Assembly: GCA_013002105.1 (NCBI GenBank)
Contig: JABDKS010000221.1
Location: 1-11,931 of the forward strand
From: Pirellulaceae bacterium
GTDB lineage: Bacteria; Planctomycetota; Planctomycetia; Pirellulales; Pirellulaceae
Length of the DNA: 11,931 nucleotides
Direction of reading: 5' to 3'
Part shown: positions 1 through 6,787 of the stretch, in pieces
How the letters are laid out: every line of letters begins with the position of its first letter
How positions within the stretch are numbered: position 1 is the stretch's first letter
Notes under the pieces: model-generated
The model's input: the letters and a program-made list of their open reading frames with translations, nothing else
Told to the model about the DNA's origin: nothing
Databases searched by the model: none
Program-made: the position numbers and the translations under genes

Positions 1-474
1 GCCCCGGTTCTGTGGAGCGTTGCGTTTGGATAACCGGGGCTAGCGCCCAAACGGCTCCTGACGTACTGGCAATGGCAAGGCTTGTGGAGCGTTGTGGTGG
101 GGGAACCGGGGCTATCGCCCAAACGGCTCGTTACGTACCGGCAGTGGCAAGGCTTGTGGAGTGTTGCGCTTGGGGAACCGGGGCTATCGCCCTGCGGCTC
201 ATTGCGGTGCAGCCGAAGATGAGGTTCCGGCAATGGTTGTGCAGTGTTGCGCTCGGGGAACCGGGGCTATCGCCCTGCGGCTCATTGAAGTGCGGTCGAA
301 GTTGACGTTTCGGCAGCGGTTGTGGAGCGTTGCGCTCGGGGAACCGGGGCTATCGCCCAAACGGGTCGTAACGTACTGGCAATGGCAAGCCTTGTGCAGT
401 GTTGTGGTGGGGGAACCGGGGCTATCGCCCTGCGGCTGGTTGAAATGCGGTCGAAGTTGACGTTTCGGTATCGG
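1..474. repeat. Mosaic minisatellite, six 19-bp cores with 72/83-bp spacing
   Basis: The core GGAACCGGGGCTATCGCCC is exact at 102-120, 174-192, 257-275, 340-358 and 412-430, with a diverged copy at about 30-48. Core-to-core distances are 72, 72, 83, 83 and 72 bp. The DNA between cores falls in two classes. Class A is 53 nt, starts AAACGG and follows cores 1, 2 and 5. Class B is 64 nt, starts TGCGGCT and follows cores 3, 4 and 6; the last copy breaks off near 474. The end of each spacer also comes in two forms (GTTGTGGTGG, or GTTGCG followed by CTCGG, CTTGG or TTTGG). Each core can form a short GGGC/GCCC stem around TATC. The array may extend beyond the left edge. It resembles extragenic repeats of Rhodopirellula-type genomes, from recollection and unchecked. 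Reading frames through it are repeat translations, not genes. Confidence 0.9.
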
Positions 475-522
475 CAATTGCGTGTTTATGTGCAGCAAAT
501 CGCGACGGACAAATTGACACAA

Positions 523-1710
523 TCAACGTGCTTGGCGGATCAACTCCAACGCGCCGTCAGCGGCTAACCGTTCGGACACGTCCGCTGCAAGTTCGGCCGC
601 CGAATCTGCCCAGGTCTCTGCCGCGACAGCGTCCAGTTCGCACGATCCACTTTGCACCAATTTCTTTCTGCCGTCGGTTGACAACACGATGGCTCGCAAA
701 TTGAGCTGATTTAATATCGCCGCGGGCGCATCCTGCTCTGGTGATTGAGTGCTGGTGCAATTCGCCAGTGCGGCGATGGGCGCGAGACAGCCACCATTCA
801 GCCGTGCCAGCAACGTTCGCTCGGCCGTCACGGCCGCATGGGTTGCTGCGTCGTCGATCGTTTGCAACGCGGCCAGCGCATTGGCATCGTCACTGCGAAC
901 TTCGATTCCCAACGCCCCCTGGCCGGGTGCTGGCAACATTTGATCGAGCGTGAACTCGGTCCGTGACAGTTCATGCATCTCCAGACGCAACAACCCGGCG
1001 TTAGCCAACACAATCGCATCGTACTGGCCGGAATCCAGTTTTTCCAACCGTGTTTGCACGTTGCCGCGGATTGGGTGAATTAACAAATCAGGGCGGGCGT
1101 GTAACAGTTGTGCCGCACGTCGCTTGCTGCCGGTCCCGATCCGTGCCGACGCGGGTAACTGATCCAGCGTCCAAGCTGCTTGCGAAACCAAACAGTCGTT
1201 CACCGTTTCGCGCGCCGGTACGGCGGCCAACATCAATCGCGAATCGACTTCGGTCGGCAAGTCTTTGAGCGAATGCACTGCCACGTCTGCTTCGTCATCG
1301 ATCAACGCGAGCTGAATCCGCTTCGTAAAAACGCCCACTTGCCGCGTCCCGTCGATGGGACGCATATCAACATCCCCGCTACTGACCAACGGAACGAGCA
1401 CGGTCGCAATGCCTCGTTGCTCCAGCAGACTGGCAACATGTTCGGCTTGCCACATTGCCAAGGGGCTGTTACGGGTCGCAATTCGCAGAATCCGCGACGG
1501 GTTGCTGGTGCGAACAGCAGGATCTGCCGAGGCCTCGGCCTGGGGATGAGAGCCGGCGTCGCATTGGGAGTCTTCAGCGGGACGGGAGGAGGAGTTCGGC
1601 AACTTAGATGGTCTGGATGGAGGTAGAACTACGTCTGATCGGGGGCCAGGGGTGAATCGATTCCGCAGTATTACGGTGGTGTGTGTCGCCTGGGAGCGAA
1701 CCGACGTCAC
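523..1710 (-). CDS. hemC: Porphobilinogen deaminase (hydroxymethylbilane synthase)
   Basis: HemC joins four porphobilinogen molecules into hydroxymethylbilane in cytoplasmic tetrapyrrole (heme) synthesis. Recognisable HemC blocks are [16 protein letters not shown] (residues 73-88), AVHSLKDLP (144-152, catalytic Asp150), [12 protein letters not shown] (191-202, substrate-binding arginines), [12 protein letters not shown] (215-226), [11 protein letters not shown] (260-270) and [12 protein letters not shown] (304-315). Cys308 in the last block should carry the dipyrromethane cofactor. The protein is 395 residues against about 310 for the family. The excess is a Pro/Ser/Arg-rich N-terminus of about 72 residues with no HemC similarity. 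The start is therefore uncertain. GTG at 1710 is the first start codon after the upstream stop (near 1732) and lacks a clear Shine-Dalgarno. TTG at 1602 is an internal alternative, also without a good ribosome site. The gene is divergent from the kinase gene, and the minisatellite begins about 50 bp past its stop. Confidence 0.95.
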   Translation of the reverse strand: MTSVRSQATHTTVILRNRFTPGPRSDVVLPPSRPSKLPNSSSRPAEDSQCDAGSHPQAEASADPAVRTSNPSRILRIATRNSPLAMWQAEHVASLLEQRGIATVLVPLVSSGDVDMRPIDGTRQVGVFTKRIQLALIDDEADVAVHSLKDLPTEVDSRLMLAAVPARETVNDCLVSQAAWTLDQLPASARIGTGSKRRAAQLLHARPDLLIHPIRGNVQTRLEKLDSGQYDAIVLANAGLLRLEMHELSRTEFTLDQMLPAPGQGALGIEVRSDDANALAALQTIDDAATHAAVTAERTLLARLNGGCLAPIAALANCTSTQSPEQDAPAAILNQLNLRAIVLSTDGRKKLVQSGSCELDAVAAETWADSAAELAADVSERLAADGALELIRQAR

Positions 1711-1800
1711 TGCGGCATCTATAATACGGCCTTAACGTGTGAATCGAACCCGTCGACCCATTGATTCTGATTCCAAGATGGCTGATCCCACCGATTCCAG

Positions 1801-1818
1801 CAACACTATGTGTTGACA
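1801..1818. promoter_or_regulatory. Perfect dyad overlapping a TTGACA box, hemC/kinase gap
   Basis: CAACACTATGTGTTG (1801-1815) is a perfect 6-bp dyad around TAT. It overlaps a consensus-like TTGACA hexamer (1813-1818) reading towards the kinase gene, whose start is about 90 bp downstream. No good -10 box lies 16-18 bp beyond (AGAACT region). A dyad of this size is expected a few times by chance in 12 kb, so this is only a candidate operator or promoter. Confidence 0.2.
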
Positions 1819-1907
1819 GTTCGTTGGCTTGATGCAGAACTTCGGTTCGACCAGCGGTCCCGTACATTGCCGATAAGACATTTGTTCATCCCATCAAGGC
1901 TTTTTGG

Positions 1908-4832
1908 TTGTCCGATTCTTCCAGTGACAATTTTCCGATCACCGATGACGCGACGCAAGAGTTCTCCGACTCCAGCATCGACGAGTCGCTAGAAGTTGAA
2001 TTGCCGGGCGCCGACCGCGGGGGCGCTGCCGCCGACAACGCCGTTGACAACGCCGCCGACGAAAGCGTCGTCGAAGTCCCCGAGCAACTGGGCGACTACA
2101 AACTCAAAGGGTTGATCGGATCAGGCGGTATGGGCCAAGTCTATTTGGCCGAGCATGTTCGGATGCAGCGTACGGTCGCGGTGAAATTGCTGCGTGACAA
2201 TTTGATGGAGGACCAACGTGCGATCGATCGTTTTTACGACGAGGTGCGCGCCGCGTCGCGGTTAATGCACCCCAACATTGTTGCCGCCTTTGACGCGGGC
2301 GATGCCAACGGCATCCACTATTTGGCCATGGAATATGTCGACGGAATGACGTTGACGGAGATCGTTGCCGAGAAGGGACCATTGACGGTCGGAGAAGCCG
2401 CATCCGTTATTCGACAAGCCGGATTAGGACTGTTACACGCGCATCGCAGTGGCATCGTTCACCGGGATGTCAAGCCAGCCAACTTGATGCGAGCTGCCGA
2501 CGGTACCATCAAGATTTTGGATTTGGGTCTCGCACAGTTCAGTGCCGCAAGGTTATCGATCAGTCATGACCCTGAATCGACATCCGAGTTTTCGATCCAA
2601 GACGACGACTCCGATGAACCATCAAGCAAATCGGCAAGCGGCGACGGAGGTAGCTCGCAAAGTGGATTCGAAGGGGAATCCGGGTCTCGGCGTGCAGGTG
2701 GCAAAAAGGGAAGATTGGTCGGTACGCTTGCATACATGTCGCCGGAACAGTTGGAGTCACCAGAAGACGCCGATGCGCGTAGCGACATCTATTCGCTGGG
2801 AGCTGTTCTGTATTTCCTGTTGACCGCCAGGCCGCCGTTTACCGGCGACTACTTGGAACAGGTTTACGGACACCGTCACGGGGAGATCCCGGATCTGATG
2901 CAGGCACGTGCCGATGTCGACTTGCACTTTTCGAATATCTTTTCTCGCATGATGGCAAAATCGCCTGACGAGCGTTATGCCTCGCTGGATGAAGTGATCG
3001 AGGATTTGAGCGGCTACACGGACACGACCAGCGCACCGTTGTGGCTGGCAGAATTCACGCGCCGACAAACAGGTTCGGACGCGTCAACGTTTGTGGGCGG
3101 ATCGACTTCCGGAGGTTCCACCGCCGTGCTGGCATTGGATGTCGGGATGTTCTACACGGCGGCCGCCGTGGCCCAGCCCAACGGGATGGTCGAATCGTTG
3201 AGGGCGGGCATCGCAAAACGGGAACCTGACGCCAGCGACTCACGAATTGCCAGCGATTCGCGAATTGGCATTGGAAACCGACCCAGCGGTGATTCTGGAA
3301 TTGGCAGCGATTCGGATATCCATCGGGTGCCCAACGTCGGCAGCGGTTCGAGGGTCGGCAGCGATTCACGGATAGGGAAGGCACAATGGTTGTTTCGTAT
3401 GGCCCTGTCCAGCGACGACGGCCGAGTCAGTTTTGGTGCCGACGCGATGCAGTTGCGGCGAACCAAACCGCGGCAGGTGGTTCATTGCTTGCCAATGTAC
3501 ATCGGTAAAGACGTCGTGGATCGAGAAGTCTGCGGTGTCCGTTGTCCGCCGGAAGTTCTGCTCGCGATGATGTTGCGACGAGCGACTCAGAATGTTTGGG
3601 GCAAGACACATATTCCCGATGTCGCCGCATTGACCGTGCCATCCAGCTACGACCAATTGCATCGACGAAGTGTTTTGCAGGCCGCAAAAATGGCCGGGTT
3701 GCGATCGGTTCGGTTGGTCGATCGATCCATCGCCGCGGTTCAGTCTTTGCTGTTGGAGTCTGACCCGAAAGACGCCCCCCATGACGATGAGTATCCAAGT
3801 GATGAGGTGTTATCGGATGTCGACCTTACCGCTGATGAATTGATCTTGTTCGTCGGGTTGACCGGACAGGCATCCGACGTGGCTGTCATCCGTCGTGAAT
3901 CGACCCGAATGAGTCAATTGTCCAGCGCCGGCCACTGGCATGCCGGAACATTGACGTGGCTGGCGCGACTGGTCGATTTAGTCGCCGAGGAATTTACCAA
4001 GAAACACGGAGTCGATCCGCGCAAATCCATGAGCACTGCGTCGTCGTTGCAAATTGCTTGCGAACGAGCATTGAATTCGCTGCTACTGTTGCCATTGGTT
4101 GAGGTATCCATCGACGTAGATGGTGAAACCAAATCGGTGTCGATCCATCGCCGACGTTGGCTCGAGCGATCAGAAAGTTTGATTCGAGGCCTGAAGTTCT
4201 ACGTCCGCGATGCCTGCGATTCAGCAGGAGTCTCGATGGAGGAATTTGACACATGCGTTATCCTGGGGCCACTGATGCGGGTGCCGGAGATTCGCAGCGA
4301 GGTCTTGGGTGCGATCGAGGGAACCGTCGAAATCCACACGATCGAGCGGACGGATGTTGCCCGCGGCGCCGCAGCCTGCCTGGCTGGCGAACTGCCTGGT
4401 CGAGGCGAAATCGCGATGCCACCGCGGTCGATCAGCGGACACACCATCGGAATCGTTGTCGAAGACGCGCGGGGACGAAGGCGAATATTGCCGATCATTC
4501 CACGCGGCACCGTCCTGCCTGCGAGAACGAATCGACGGCTAAGAGTCGGAACAGACCGGCCAACCATGACGCTTTCGTTGGTCGAATCATCCGGTATCGA
4601 GGGAAAAGACTGGCAGTCACTGGGACGTTACGATTTTGAATTGGACGAATCCGTTGCATCGCGCGCCGGCCGAACTCGAATGATCGGGTTCGAATTGAAC
4701 GTCAATGGTTTATTGACCTGCCGGGCTCAAACTCCCGGCACCCATGGCAGTATCAAGCTGCAGACTCTGCCCAAACCAACGCTCGCCGAGGAAGACTTGG
4801 CCGAATGGGCCGAGTGGATTGCATCGATCTGA
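1908..4832 (+). CDS. Hanks-type Ser/Thr protein kinase fused to an Hsp70-like domain
   Basis: This is a cytoplasmic-looking protein of 974 residues with no clear membrane segment. An acidic, disordered-looking leader (1-58) precedes a complete kinase domain (about 61-370): glycine loop GSGGMGQVYLAEH (71-83), Lys93 in AVKLL, Glu112 in the C-helix, HRDVKPAN (185-192, catalytic Asp187), DLG (205-207, replacing DFG) and VGTLAYMSPEQL (271-282). The activation segment carries a Ser/Asp/Gly-rich insertion (about 211-268). From about 405 the protein follows Hsp70: phosphate-1-like LALDVGMFYTAAAV (408-421), DVAALTVPSSYDQLHRRSVL (571-590), AAKMAGL, a degenerate phosphate-2 (646-658), the ACERALNSLL helix (717-726), adenosine motif VILGPLMRVPEIR (784-796), and a beta-type substrate-binding domain (about 843-945). 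The alpha-helical lid is missing. The start is TTG, with AAGG 8 nt upstream (1896-1899); the next in-frame starts would cut into the kinase. Predicted role: an ATP-dependent protein kinase whose Hsp70-like part may bind client proteins or regulate it (inference). Confidence 0.9.
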   Translation: MSDSSSDNFPITDDATQEFSDSSIDESLEVELPGADRGGAAADNAVDNAADESVVEVPEQLGDYKLKGLIGSGGMGQVYLAEHVRMQRTVAVKLLRDNLMEDQRAIDRFYDEVRAASRLMHPNIVAAFDAGDANGIHYLAMEYVDGMTLTEIVAEKGPLTVGEAASVIRQAGLGLLHAHRSGIVHRDVKPANLMRAADGTIKILDLGLAQFSAARLSISHDPESTSEFSIQDDDSDEPSSKSASGDGGSSQSGFEGESGSRRAGGKKGRLVGTLAYMSPEQLESPEDADARSDIYSLGAVLYFLLTARPPFTGDYLEQVYGHRHGEIPDLMQARADVDLHFSNIFSRMMAKSPDERYASLDEVIEDLSGYTDTTSAPLWLAEFTRRQTGSDASTFVGGSTSGGSTAVLALDVGMFYTAAAVAQPNGMVESLRAGIAKREPDASDSRIASDSRIGIGNRPSGDSGIGSDSDIHRVPNVGSGSRVGSDSRIGKAQWLFRMALSSDDGRVSFGADAMQLRRTKPRQVVHCLPMYIGKDVVDREVCGVRCPPEVLLAMMLRRATQNVWGKTHIPDVAALTVPSSYDQLHRRSVLQAAKMAGLRSVRLVDRSIAAVQSLLLESDPKDAPHDDEYPSDEVLSDVDLTADELILFVGLTGQASDVAVIRRESTRMSQLSSAGHWHAGTLTWLARLVDLVAEEFTKKHGVDPRKSMSTASSLQIACERALNSLLLLPLVEVSIDVDGETKSVSIHRRRWLERSESLIRGLKFYVRDACDSAGVSMEEFDTCVILGPLMRVPEIRSEVLGAIEGTVEIHTIERTDVARGAAACLAGELPGRGEIAMPPRSISGHTIGIVVEDARGRRRILPIIPRGTVLPARTNRRLRVGTDRPTMTLSLVESSGIEGKDWQSLGRYDFELDESVASRAGRTRMIGFELNVNGLLTCRAQTPGTHGSIKLQTLPKPTLAEEDLAEWAEWIASI
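3228..3377 (+). repeat. Coding minisatellite for SDSRI(G/A) repeats
   Basis: Residues 441-490 of the kinase-Hsp70 protein are built from imperfect repeats of the type (A/G)SDSRI(A/G), for example ASDSRI, ASDSRIGIG, GSDSDI, GSGSRVG and GSDSRIG. At DNA level these are degenerate copies of a GGCAGCGATTCGCGAATT-like word of 15-18 bp. The block lies between the phosphate-1-like motif and the next recognisable Hsp70 block, where ordinary Hsp70s have only a short connection. It is hydrophilic and probably disordered. Confidence 0.75.
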
Positions 4833-4834
4833 GC

Positions 4835-4881
4835 CGCAGGTTCGAATTCTTTGGTTGTTGCGAATCCTGCGTGCATGTTTT
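4835..4881 (+). terminator. Terminator-like hairpin after the kinase-Hsp70 gene
   Basis: Just past the TGA stop, CGCAGGTTCG (4835-4844) pairs with CGAATCCTGCG (4861-4871): ten base pairs with one bulged T (4865) and a 16-nt loop. TTTT follows at 4878-4881, 6 nt after the stem. The shape fits an imperfect intrinsic terminator. The 10-mer GAGCCGCAGG (4831-4840) also occurs, inverted, at class-B junctions of the left minisatellite (191-200, 274-283), so the hairpin could be a repeat remnant. Confidence 0.45.
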
Positions 4882-4960
4882 GATGATGCGCCGACGGTCG
4901 ACCAAATCGCATTCAAGCTGCGACTCGCGAGCTTGGAATGGACCGAATCTGTAACGGTGA

Positions 4961-5150
4961 AGCCGTTTAACATATCAGCCCAGGGCAACGCCCTGGGTAA
5001 TTTGGGCCCATCAATCTCTGATCCCGTCGGGAGAGCCGGGCTGTCAGTCCCGGAGAGGGCGGATTGGAGTAGCCAGAAAGGACACCGTTTATCCCGCAAA
5101 TTGCCCTCTCCGGCCGCTACCGCGTCCGACTCTCCCGGAGGGAGAGTGAA
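4961..5150. repeat. Cluster of intergenic hairpin repeats (convergent gap)
   Basis: The gap between the kinase and SelA-like genes (4833-5243, 411 bp) holds no plausible gene but several inverted repeats. (1) CCCAGGGC-AAC-GCCCTGGG at 4979-4997, 8-bp stem. (2) CCGGAGAGGGC at 5050-5060 is perfectly inverted at 5103-5113. (3) ACTCTCCC-GGA-GGGAGAGT at 5129-5147, 8-bp stem. (4) GGGAGAG at 5029-5035 can also pair with CTCTCCC at 5130-5136. The stems overlap in sequence, so alternative folds are possible. The motifs resemble repeats scattered through Rhodopirellula-type genomes, from recollection and unchecked. Transcripts from both sides would run into this cluster, so it may act as a two-way transcription barrier. 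Confidence 0.75.
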
Positions 5151-5243
5151 GAGGATCGCGACACTATCGCAACATCCAAACTGCCACGTCGTGCTTGTCT
5201 TACGCGCGAGTTCAAAAGGCGCCGCCCTGGGCCGAGATGTGAC

Positions 5244-6572
5244 TTACTCCACCTGTGGTTCTTCGTCCTCGGCGTGCGGCGATGGACGTCCGCCCAGTGC
5301 GATCGCCAGCTTGTTGTCATTGGCGGCGTCCACCCAGCGCAAATCGACCACTAATTCATCGTCGATCACGGTCGCGAAAACCGCAGGCACGTCATCATGT
5401 AATGTTTCGGCCCAAGCGTCCGCTGCATGGTGTTTGTGTTTTAGACGCAGCTGCCGCGAAGGAACCCGCCAGCGTCCGCCGGACGTTAGCTTGGCCGAAT
5501 CATGGGTCACCCGGCACTTGTCAATCTCGGGGCTGGCAATCAATCGTGCCGTCATGCGATGGGCACGGCCCTCCAAGTTTTCTTCGCTGGTATCCAATAG
5601 TGCGCGAACGGGAATCAAATCCGATCCCGCCGCCGCCGTCTCCAACGCGACCACCATCATGGCTCGCACCGATTCGGTGGCTGACAATGCCGGCCAAGCA
5701 GGCGAATCGATGATCACCTGCAAGGCTTCGCGTCGGCCGATCAATAATCCACACGGCGGACCGCCACAAATTCCATCCCCCGGCATCAAGACAAAGTCGG
5801 CACCCTGGGTCAGCATCGATTCGGCCGATGGAATGTTCTCGTGTTCGGTTGCCGCCACGGTCGCAACCGGCAACACAACGGCCTGCATGGCATCTCGATC
5901 ACCAAAATCCATCAACTGCACGCGTTGATCGCCCACGTCAGCCATAATCGTGCAGAACGATTCGAAGGCGTCATAGTCCGATGCGCTGACCTCGCCCACA
6001 CCACCGACTTCTTGAATGACCGGCAACAACGTCCCAAATGCATCGGGCAGCGGCAGCCCATTGGGCAACCGGACCGCGTGGCTGCGATGCACCACTAACG
6101 GACGTTGCTCGACCAATTGCGAAAATGCGGTCAATGCAGCAGGAAAGTTCGACGCGATGGCGACGCCGTAGTCACCACCGGCAGGCAAGAGCCGCTCCAA
6201 TTTGCGGTGCAACCGCGTCCCAGTGGAGTCACCGGAGATGCAGTCACCTCGCAACAGTTCATAGCCGGCTTGGATGGCAATATCCGAGAGCGGCGCCCCC
6301 GTTCCGGCTGGATGCATTAGCACACCGCTGGCGTTGATCATCGGAATTGCGATCGCTGTCTGCTTACGCGACCAGCGCTCGACGCTCTTCTTTCCAGCTT
6401 CGGCAGTTCGCATGACCGCATCGATGCTGCGGGCAGCCGTCTGCGGCAAATCCTGCAGGATTTCGGTCGCTTGCGTTTTCAATTTTTCCAGCGTCTCCGG
6501 TTCACTCGCTTTTCGAGCGACATCGGTGATCCCGCGCCGAATCATTTCGATGGTCCACGGTGGTAGCGGCAT
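5244..6572 (-). CDS. SelA-like PLP-fold protein lacking the PLP lysine
   Basis: Its 442 residues follow the fold-type I L-seryl-tRNA(Sec) selenium transferase (SelA) family. MINASGVLMHPAG (78-90) matches the SelA VINLTGTVLHTNLG block. SGDSTGTRLHRKLERLL (113-129), SNFPAALTAF (141-150), LPNGLPLPDAFG (169-180), DFGDRDAM (222-229) and ADFVLMPGDGICGGPPCG (258-275) align with successive SelA blocks. In SelA the last block reads SGDKLLGGPQAG, where Lys forms the Schiff base with PLP. Here the aligned codon (5772-5774, GGA) gives Gly267. The protein is therefore unlikely to be a working SelA and is named only by family. It could have another role or bind PLP non-covalently. The first 70 residues are helical, as in SelA, but diverged. 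The C-terminal tail is acidic. The ATG start is supported by AAGAGG 7 nt upstream. It is divergent from the sialidase-like gene, and no selB or tRNA-Sec is in view. Confidence 0.8.
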   Translation of the reverse strand: MPLPPWTIEMIRRGITDVARKASEPETLEKLKTQATEILQDLPQTAARSIDAVMRTAEAGKKSVERWSRKQTAIAIPMINASGVLMHPAGTGAPLSDIAIQAGYELLRGDCISGDSTGTRLHRKLERLLPAGGDYGVAIASNFPAALTAFSQLVEQRPLVVHRSHAVRLPNGLPLPDAFGTLLPVIQEVGGVGEVSASDYDAFESFCTIMADVGDQRVQLMDFGDRDAMQAVVLPVATVAATEHENIPSAESMLTQGADFVLMPGDGICGGPPCGLLIGRREALQVIIDSPAWPALSATESVRAMMVVALETAAAGSDLIPVRALLDTSEENLEGRAHRMTARLIASPEIDKCRVTHDSAKLTSGGRWRVPSRQLRLKHKHHAADAWAETLHDDVPAVFATVIDDELVVDLRWVDAANDNKLAIALGGRPSPHAEDEEPQVE

Positions 6573-6579
6573 TAATCAA

Positions 6580-6585
6580 CCTCTT
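6580..6585 (-). promoter_or_regulatory. Shine-Dalgarno of the SelA-like gene
   Basis: On the minus strand AAGAGG lies 7 nt before the ATG at 6572, which supports that start. Farther upstream an imperfect hairpin (6634-6642 with 6653-6662, one bulge) lies in the divergent gap; its role is unknown. Confidence 0.6.
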
Positions 6586-6787
6586 GCGATAGTGACGAAA
6601 CAAGCTGGACTCGAAGTCCCGCACGTCCATTGGATCATTGCGAGTCCGATCACGCGAATGATGTCGCAAAACTGAACTGAATCGAACTGTACGGATCCAC
6701 GACAATTCCCGCACGAGTAAGATTAGAGCCGAAGCGGATGTCCGAAAGTGATCCGACAGCCACATTACGCGCACCACGAACGGAAAA

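Noticed and set aside
1..474. CRISPR-like array (exact 19-bp repeats with spacers of 53-64 nt)
   Set aside because: The spacers are copies of each other in two classes, the repeat is short, spacing is irregular and no cas gene is in view; it is a minisatellite.
12..567. Open frames of 81-122 codons through the left repeat array on both strands
   Set aside because: Each is a translation of the same repeat (recurring GNRGY or GDSPGSP words); the 83-bp units shift the frame, and no ribosome site or homology is visible.
1711..1745. Promoter for hemC with TATTAT as -10 box
   Set aside because: No acceptable -35 hexamer is found at 16-18 bp (only TTCGAT-like), and the box would leave almost no leader before GTG 1710; kept only as a remark.
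4744..5928. Open frame of 394 codons on the plus strand
   Set aside because: It overlaps the end of the kinase-Hsp70 gene, runs through the hairpin repeats and lies antisense to the SelA-like gene; its composition is Ser/Arg-rich shadow sequence with no motif.
5244..6572. Naming the gene selA
   Set aside because: The PLP lysine position is glycine and no selB or tRNA-Sec is nearby, so a working selenium transferase is not supported.
6634..6662. Hairpin in the leader of the SelA-like gene as a riboswitch or attenuator
   Set aside because: It is one imperfect 9-bp stem with a bulge, with no T-run, no anti-stem and no known riboswitch consensus; chance is likely.
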